From contig JADGNT010000191.1 of assembly GCA_017883345.1 (NCBI GenBank), positions 1 to 8,346 on the forward strand: a stretch of DNA of 8,346 nt, read 5' to 3'. Both the position numbers and the translations under genes were made by a program. The notes under the pieces are model-generated. The model had not been told where the DNA came from. It saw only the letters and a program-made list of their open reading frames with translations, and ran no database searches. Shown one piece after another: positions 5,372 to 8,346 of the stretch. The DNA is from Candidatus Solibacter sp. Lineage in GTDB: Bacteria > Acidobacteriota > Terriglobia > Bryobacterales > Bryobacteraceae. The first letter of the stretch is position 1; every line of letters starts with the position of its first letter.

Positions 5372-6265
5372 ATGAAACAGGAATACTTTGTAGTTGTGTT
5401 GGCCCACTCGTTACGTGGCAGGTTGCGGCGCGTTCAGATCCCCCATACCGCGGTATATGCAGTTCTCGGTTTAGCAGTCCTAGGTGGTTTTTCCGCATTC
5501 GGTTTCGTCGCCAGCTACGCCCGCATGGTCTGGAAAGTGGCCAACTACAACGCCCTGAAACAAGAAGCCGACAGCATGAGGGCGCGTTACCAGAATCTAC
5601 AGAAGGTGGTGAGCGAGACCAACGTGCAGATGGCCAGCCTGCAACTCTACGCCAGGGAAGTCTCCGTGGCGTACGGCATCAAGCAGAAACTGGAGGGACC
5701 GTCGGACATCTCCTCCGAAGGCAAGATGGTGCCGAGCTTCGCCGAGAGTCTTCAGGAATACAATTACCTGATCAATGCCGACAAACTGGCCATCGCCAAC
5801 CGCCGCTCCCGCCGCTTCGGCGCACCGAAAGCGCCGCCCAGTTCCTGGCCGGTGGAAGGCCGGCTGATGGATGGCTTCGCGCGCCGCATGGATCCGTTCT
5901 CCGGGGAAGGTTCCTTCCATAAGGGCATCGATATCACCGCGCCCACCGGCACCGCCGTGCGCACCACGGCGGATGGGGTAGTGGTGCAGGCCGAAATGGT
6001 GGCTGGCGGCTATGGGCGTCTGGTGATTATCGATCACGGCGGCGGCTTCCAAACCTTTTACGCACATTTGTCCAAGATTCTGGTTCACGCCGGGCAGGAA
6101 CTGCGCCGCGGCGAGGTCATCGGCCTGGTCGGCACCAGCGGACGCACCACGGCGCCCCACCTGCACTACGAAGTGCGCGTCGGCGGTGCGCCCATCAATC
6201 CCAACAAGTATCTGGCCAACTCCGGCGTCTTCCACCAGGCGCCGAAAGATCTGCCCTTCCAGTAA
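5372..6265 (+). CDS. Membrane-anchored M23 (LytM) metallopeptidase
   Basis: A 297-aa protein with a cytoplasmic N-terminus (1-26), one membrane helix (about 27-50), a coiled-coil stretch (about 52-95) and a C-terminal LytM/M23 domain (about 158-280). M23 enzymes are zinc endopeptidases that cut peptidoglycan cross-links or, as degenerate forms, activate amidases. All zinc and catalytic residues are present: His183-x3-Asp187 in FHKGIDITAP, His232 in FYAHLS, and His263-x-His265 in APHLHYEVR, so it should be active. The helix/coiled-coil/LytM order resembles cell-wall hydrolases used in growth or division. The stop codon lies in the loop of a 9-bp inverted repeat (6253-6293). It has its own promoter (5240-5269) and is divergent from the ABC permease. 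Confidence 0.95.
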   Translation: MKQEYFVVVLAHSLRGRLRRVQIPHTAVYAVLGLAVLGGFSAFGFVASYARMVWKVANYNALKQEADSMRARYQNLQKVVSETNVQMASLQLYAREVSVAYGIKQKLEGPSDISSEGKMVPSFAESLQEYNYLINADKLAIANRRSRRFGAPKAPPSSWPVEGRLMDGFARRMDPFSGEGSFHKGIDITAPTGTAVRTTADGVVVQAEMVAGGYGRLVIIDHGGGFQTFYAHLSKILVHAGQELRRGEVIGLVGTSGRTTAPHLHYEVRVGGAPINPNKYLANSGVFHQAPKDLPFQ

Positions 6266-6293
6266 CGAGTGCACGATGTAGAAGTGGAAGGGC
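6253..6293 (+). repeat. Inverted repeat spanning the M23 peptidase stop codon
   Basis: GCCCTTCCA (6253-6261) and TGGAAGGGC (6285-6293) are perfect 9-bp inverted copies around a 23-base loop that contains the TAA stop. A transcript hairpin here could protect or end the mRNA, but no U-tract follows, so an intrinsic terminator is not supported. Confidence 0.5.
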
Positions 6294-6306
6294 GTGGACC
6301 CAATCG

Positions 6307-6411
6307 GAGCCGCGACCGGGGCACCCTCTGGGTCGGGAGCGACTGGCAAACTCGCGCTTCAAGATCACGGGCTGGGACTCAAATTCTAACGCTCCCTTAC
6401 GGTCGCGGCTC
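6307..6411. repeat. Long inverted repeat with an unequal arm (dispersed-repeat candidate)
   Basis: The right arm (6390-6411), read on the minus strand, is GAGCCGCGACCG-TAA-GGGAGCG. The left arm on the plus strand has the same two blocks, GAGCCGCGACCG (6307-6318) and GGGAGCG (6335-6341), with 16 bases in place of TAA. The two blocks are perfect matches (12 and 7 bp), with 48 bases between the arms. It fills most of the gap between the peptidase and the DUF3500 gene. I read it as a chromosomal repeat-family member; the family is not verified. Confidence 0.75.
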
Positions 6412-6457
6412 TGCTTCGAATGCCTCCGGCCTGATAAGATGACACGGAGGGGGGCCC

Positions 6458-7483
6458 ATGAAATCTCTATTTCCGCGCCTGTGTGCCGTCGCTATCGGCA
6501 CAGTTCTGCTGACTTCCGCCTACTACCGCACCAGTTCCGCTTCCATGATGACCGAGGCGGCCAACCGTTTCCTGGCATCGCTTACCGCGGAGCAGCGCAC
6601 CAAGGCCACTTTCCAATTTGAAGACGCCGAGCGCGTCAACTGGTTCTTCGTCCCGATTGAGCGCAAGGGACTGCCGCTGCGCGAAATGGGCGCTTTCCAG
6701 CGCCATCTGGCGAGCGCCCTGCTGAGCGCCGGACTGAGCCAGGCCGGCTACATGAAGGCAGTGACCATCATGAGTCTGGAGGACGTCCTGCGCATCATGG
6801 AAAAGGATTCCGGCGAGCGGCGCAATCCCGAAAAATACTATTTCTCCATCTTCGGCACGCCGAGCGATTCCGGCACGTGGGGCTATCGCGTCGAGGGCCA
6901 CCACCTCAGCCAGAACTACACCGTGGTCAACGGCCAAGTGGTCGACGCCCCCAGTTTCTTCGGCTCCAATCCGGCCGAAGTGCGCCAAGGGCCGCGCGCC
7001 GGCCTGCGCGTGCTGGCCGCCGAGGAAGACCTGGGCCGCGACCTGATCGCCGGGCTGACCGCGGAACAGCGGAAGACCGCCATCGTGGATCCCAAGGCCC
7101 CCGCCGACATCCTGACTTCCAACGGCCGCCAGGCCGCCCTTAAAGGACAGGCCTCCGGAATTTCGGCCGCCCAAATGACGCCCGCCCAATTGGCCAAGCT
7201 CAGCGCGCTGCTCGATGAGTACGCTGGCAACATGCCGGAACAGATCGCGCAGGCGCGCCAGGAGCAGATCCGCAAGGCCGGCAAGAACATCTTCTTCGCC
7301 TGGGCCGGCGGCCTGAAGCGCGGTGAAGGACACTACTACCGCGTCCAGGCGCCCGCGTTCCTGATTGAGTACGACAACACGCAGAACGACAACAACCACA
7401 TCCACGCCGTGTGGCGCGATTTCACCGGCGATTTCGGCGGCGACCTCCTCAAGGCGCACTACCAGGCGAGCCACCGGGACTGA
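6458..7483 (+). CDS. Exported DUF3500 family protein
   Basis: A 341-aa protein matching the DUF3500 family (function unknown), near the usual length. An N-terminal signal peptide (Lys2 and Arg7, hydrophobic 8-22, possible cleavage near SSA at 26-28) predicts export. Family blocks seen in order: an N-terminal helical region, EKYYFSIFG (125-133), WGYRVEGHHLSQNYTVV (141-157), VDAPSFFGSNPAEVR, GLRVLAAEEDLGRDLI, GKNIFFAWAGG, HYYRVQAPAFLIEYDNTQ (292-309), NNHIHAVWRDFTGDFGGDLL. Conserved histidines (148, 149, 292, 314, 316) with nearby acidic residues would suit a metal site, which is only inference. The start is fixed by GGAGG (6446-6450), seven bases before the ATG. The stop codon lies within one arm of a long inverted repeat. 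Its neighbour downstream is also an exported enzyme. Confidence 0.92.
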   Translation: MKSLFPRLCAVAIGTVLLTSAYYRTSSASMMTEAANRFLASLTAEQRTKATFQFEDAERVNWFFVPIERKGLPLREMGAFQRHLASALLSAGLSQAGYMKAVTIMSLEDVLRIMEKDSGERRNPEKYYFSIFGTPSDSGTWGYRVEGHHLSQNYTVVNGQVVDAPSFFGSNPAEVRQGPRAGLRVLAAEEDLGRDLIAGLTAEQRKTAIVDPKAPADILTSNGRQAALKGQASGISAAQMTPAQLAKLSALLDEYAGNMPEQIAQARQEQIRKAGKNIFFAWAGGLKRGEGHYYRVQAPAFLIEYDNTQNDNNHIHAVWRDFTGDFGGDLLKAHYQASHRD

Positions 7484-7548
7484 CAAGACTGCCATGAATT
7501 TCTGGCTGACTTTGGCGGAAATTCGCTGGCAGTCCTGTCTGTCCCCGG
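7474..7548. repeat. Long imperfect hairpin overlapping the DUF3500 stop codon
   Basis: Left arm 7474-7502 and right arm 7518-7548 pair around a 15-base loop. The core is GACTGCCA (7487-7494) with TGGCAGTC (7527-7534), continued inward by GAATTTC (7496-7502) with GAAATTC (7518-7524) across a small bulge, and outward by CCGGG-AC-GACA with TGTC-GT-CCCGG with two mismatches and one bulge: about 26 base pairs. The left arm covers the last codons and TGA (7481-7483) of the DUF3500 gene. No U-tract follows directly, so a mobile or dispersed repeat, or an mRNA-end stabilising hairpin, fits better than a classical terminator. Confidence 0.8.
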
Positions 7549-7583
7549 TTTGCCCCTTTTCGCGGTACGCTGATCTGGTGAAG

Positions 7584-8346
7584 ATGCGGACACTTGTTCT
7601 TTTTGCGGCCCTCACCGCCTGCGCCTGTGGACCGGCGTCCCAAGCCGGTGGAATCCCCGAGTACACCTACCAGATCGTGCACACCTATCCGCACGACCCC
7701 ATGGCGTTCACCCAGGGACTGCTCTACCTGGACGGCGTGCTCTACGAAGGCACCGGGCTGGAGGAGCAGTCGTCGATTCGCAAGGTGAAGCTGGAGACCG
7801 GCGAGGTGCTGCAAAAGCGCGACGTCCCCGGCCAGTATTTCGGCGAGGGCATCATCGTTTGGAAGGACCGGCTGGTGGAATTGACCTGGCGGGCCGAGAA
7901 GGGCTTCATCTACGACCTCGCGACGTTCGCCCCCAAAGGCGAATTCGCCTACCCCGGCGAAGGCTGGGGACTCACCACCGACGGCAAGCGCATCATCATG
8001 AGCGATGGCAGCGCCGACCTGCGCTTCTGGGATCCCGAAACACTGAAGGAAACCGGCCGCATCACGGTCACCGAGGATGGCCGCCCGCTCGCCAAATTGA
8101 ACGAGCTCGAATGGGTCAAGGGCGAAATCTACGCCAACGTGTGGGAGACCGAGCGCATCGTGCGCATCGACCCCAAGACCGGCAAAGTGGTCGGCTGGAT
8201 CGATTGCCACGGTCTGTTGACCCCCGCCGATCGCAACGACCAGACCGACGTCATGAATGGCATCGCCTACGACGCCAAGGGCGACCGGCTGTTTGTGACG
8301 GGCAAGAAGTGGCCCAAGCTCTTCGAAATCAAGCTGGTCAAACGCA
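7584..8346 (+). CDS. Glutaminyl-peptide cyclotransferase (glutamine cyclotransferase), 3' end cut
   Basis: 254 codons are visible with no stop; the sequence ends at LFEIKLVKR, close to the usual C-terminus, so only a few residues are probably missing. The enzyme turns N-terminal glutamine of peptides into pyroglutamate and is a five-bladed beta-propeller. Residues of the papaya enzyme's active site can be matched: Phe42 and Gln44 (FTQGL), Phe86 and Glu88 (FGEG), Trp102 (ELTW), Trp128 (EGWGL), Asn173 (LNELEW), Trp187 (ANVW), and Lys241 or Lys242 (TGKKWP). The N-terminus MRTLVLFAALTAC has a lipobox LTAC with Cys13, predicting a lipoprotein, or at least an exported protein. ATG 7584 is used; an in-frame GTG two codons earlier (7578) would add a Lys to the n-region and is equally possible, as neither has a strong Shine-Dalgarno. 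Confidence 0.93.
   Translation, partial: MRTLVLFAALTACACGPASQAGGIPEYTYQIVHTYPHDPMAFTQGLLYLDGVLYEGTGLEEQSSIRKVKLETGEVLQKRDVPGQYFGEGIIVWKDRLVELTWRAEKGFIYDLATFAPKGEFAYPGEGWGLTTDGKRIIMSDGSADLRFWDPETLKETGRITVTEDGRPLAKLNELEWVKGEIYANVWETERIVRIDPKTGKVVGWIDCHGLLTPADRNDQTDVMNGIAYDAKGDRLFVTGKKWPKLFEIKLVKR

Noticed and set aside
5207..5407. N-terminal extension of the ABC permease frame by 67 residues
   Set aside because: The extension has no family similarity, overlaps the divergent peptidase start and the TTGACA promoter, and the family N-terminus begins after the ATG at 5204-5206.
6467..7666. A 399-codon minus-strand open frame opposite the DUF3500 gene
   Set aside because: It is the antisense shadow of a well-supported gene in GC-rich DNA, with low-complexity Ala/Gly/Val composition and no recognisable domain.
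7449..8210. A 253-codon minus-strand open frame opposite the cyclotransferase
   Set aside because: The plus strand encodes a full set of glutamine cyclotransferase motifs; the opposite frame has none and crosses the hairpin at 7474-7548.

Overview
The window is GC-rich, gene-dense bacterial chromosome. It most resembles the Acidobacteriota (Solibacter/Bryobacter-like). That placement is an inference from the SMC and HC2-type zinc-finger protein style, the DUF3500 and glutamine-cyclotransferase genes, and several families of intergenic inverted repeats; no phylogenetic marker was tested. It reads as core and housekeeping chromosome: there is no transposase, integrase, phage gene or CRISPR array.

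Layout, left to right. The minus strand carries the N-terminal third of the chromosome-segregation ATPase SMC (cut by the left edge), then a crotonase-family enoyl-CoA hydratase/isomerase, then a 72-aa zinc-finger (HxxxCxxC) protein behind a good sigma70-type promoter. Divergent from the last, a plus-strand two-gene unit encodes a CDP-alcohol phosphatidyltransferase and a GtrA-family membrane protein with a 4-base GTGA overlap, suggesting membrane lipid or lipid-linked glycan work. Next comes a gap of about 430 bases that holds a composite REP/BIME-like inverted repeat and then a plus-strand 6S RNA gene, the global regulator of sigma70 RNA polymerase. A polysaccharide-type ABC-2 permease, with no ATPase subunit beside it, runs on the minus strand towards the 6S gene. 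Divergent from the permease, a TTGACA promoter drives a membrane-anchored M23 (LytM) peptidase. Two exported-protein genes follow: a DUF3500 protein of unknown function and a putative lipoprotein glutaminyl-peptide cyclotransferase that lacks only its last few residues at the right edge.

From about 2.9 kb onward the protein genes share an envelope theme (phospholipid head-group transfer, GtrA flippase-like protein, polysaccharide export permease, murein peptidase, exported enzymes), but they alternate in strand and are not one operon. The most informative non-coding content is the 6S RNA and three structurally different long inverted repeats lying at or just after gene 3' ends (3977-4048, 6307-6411, 7474-7548), which look like dispersed chromosomal repeat families. 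I see no clearly new multi-gene system here.
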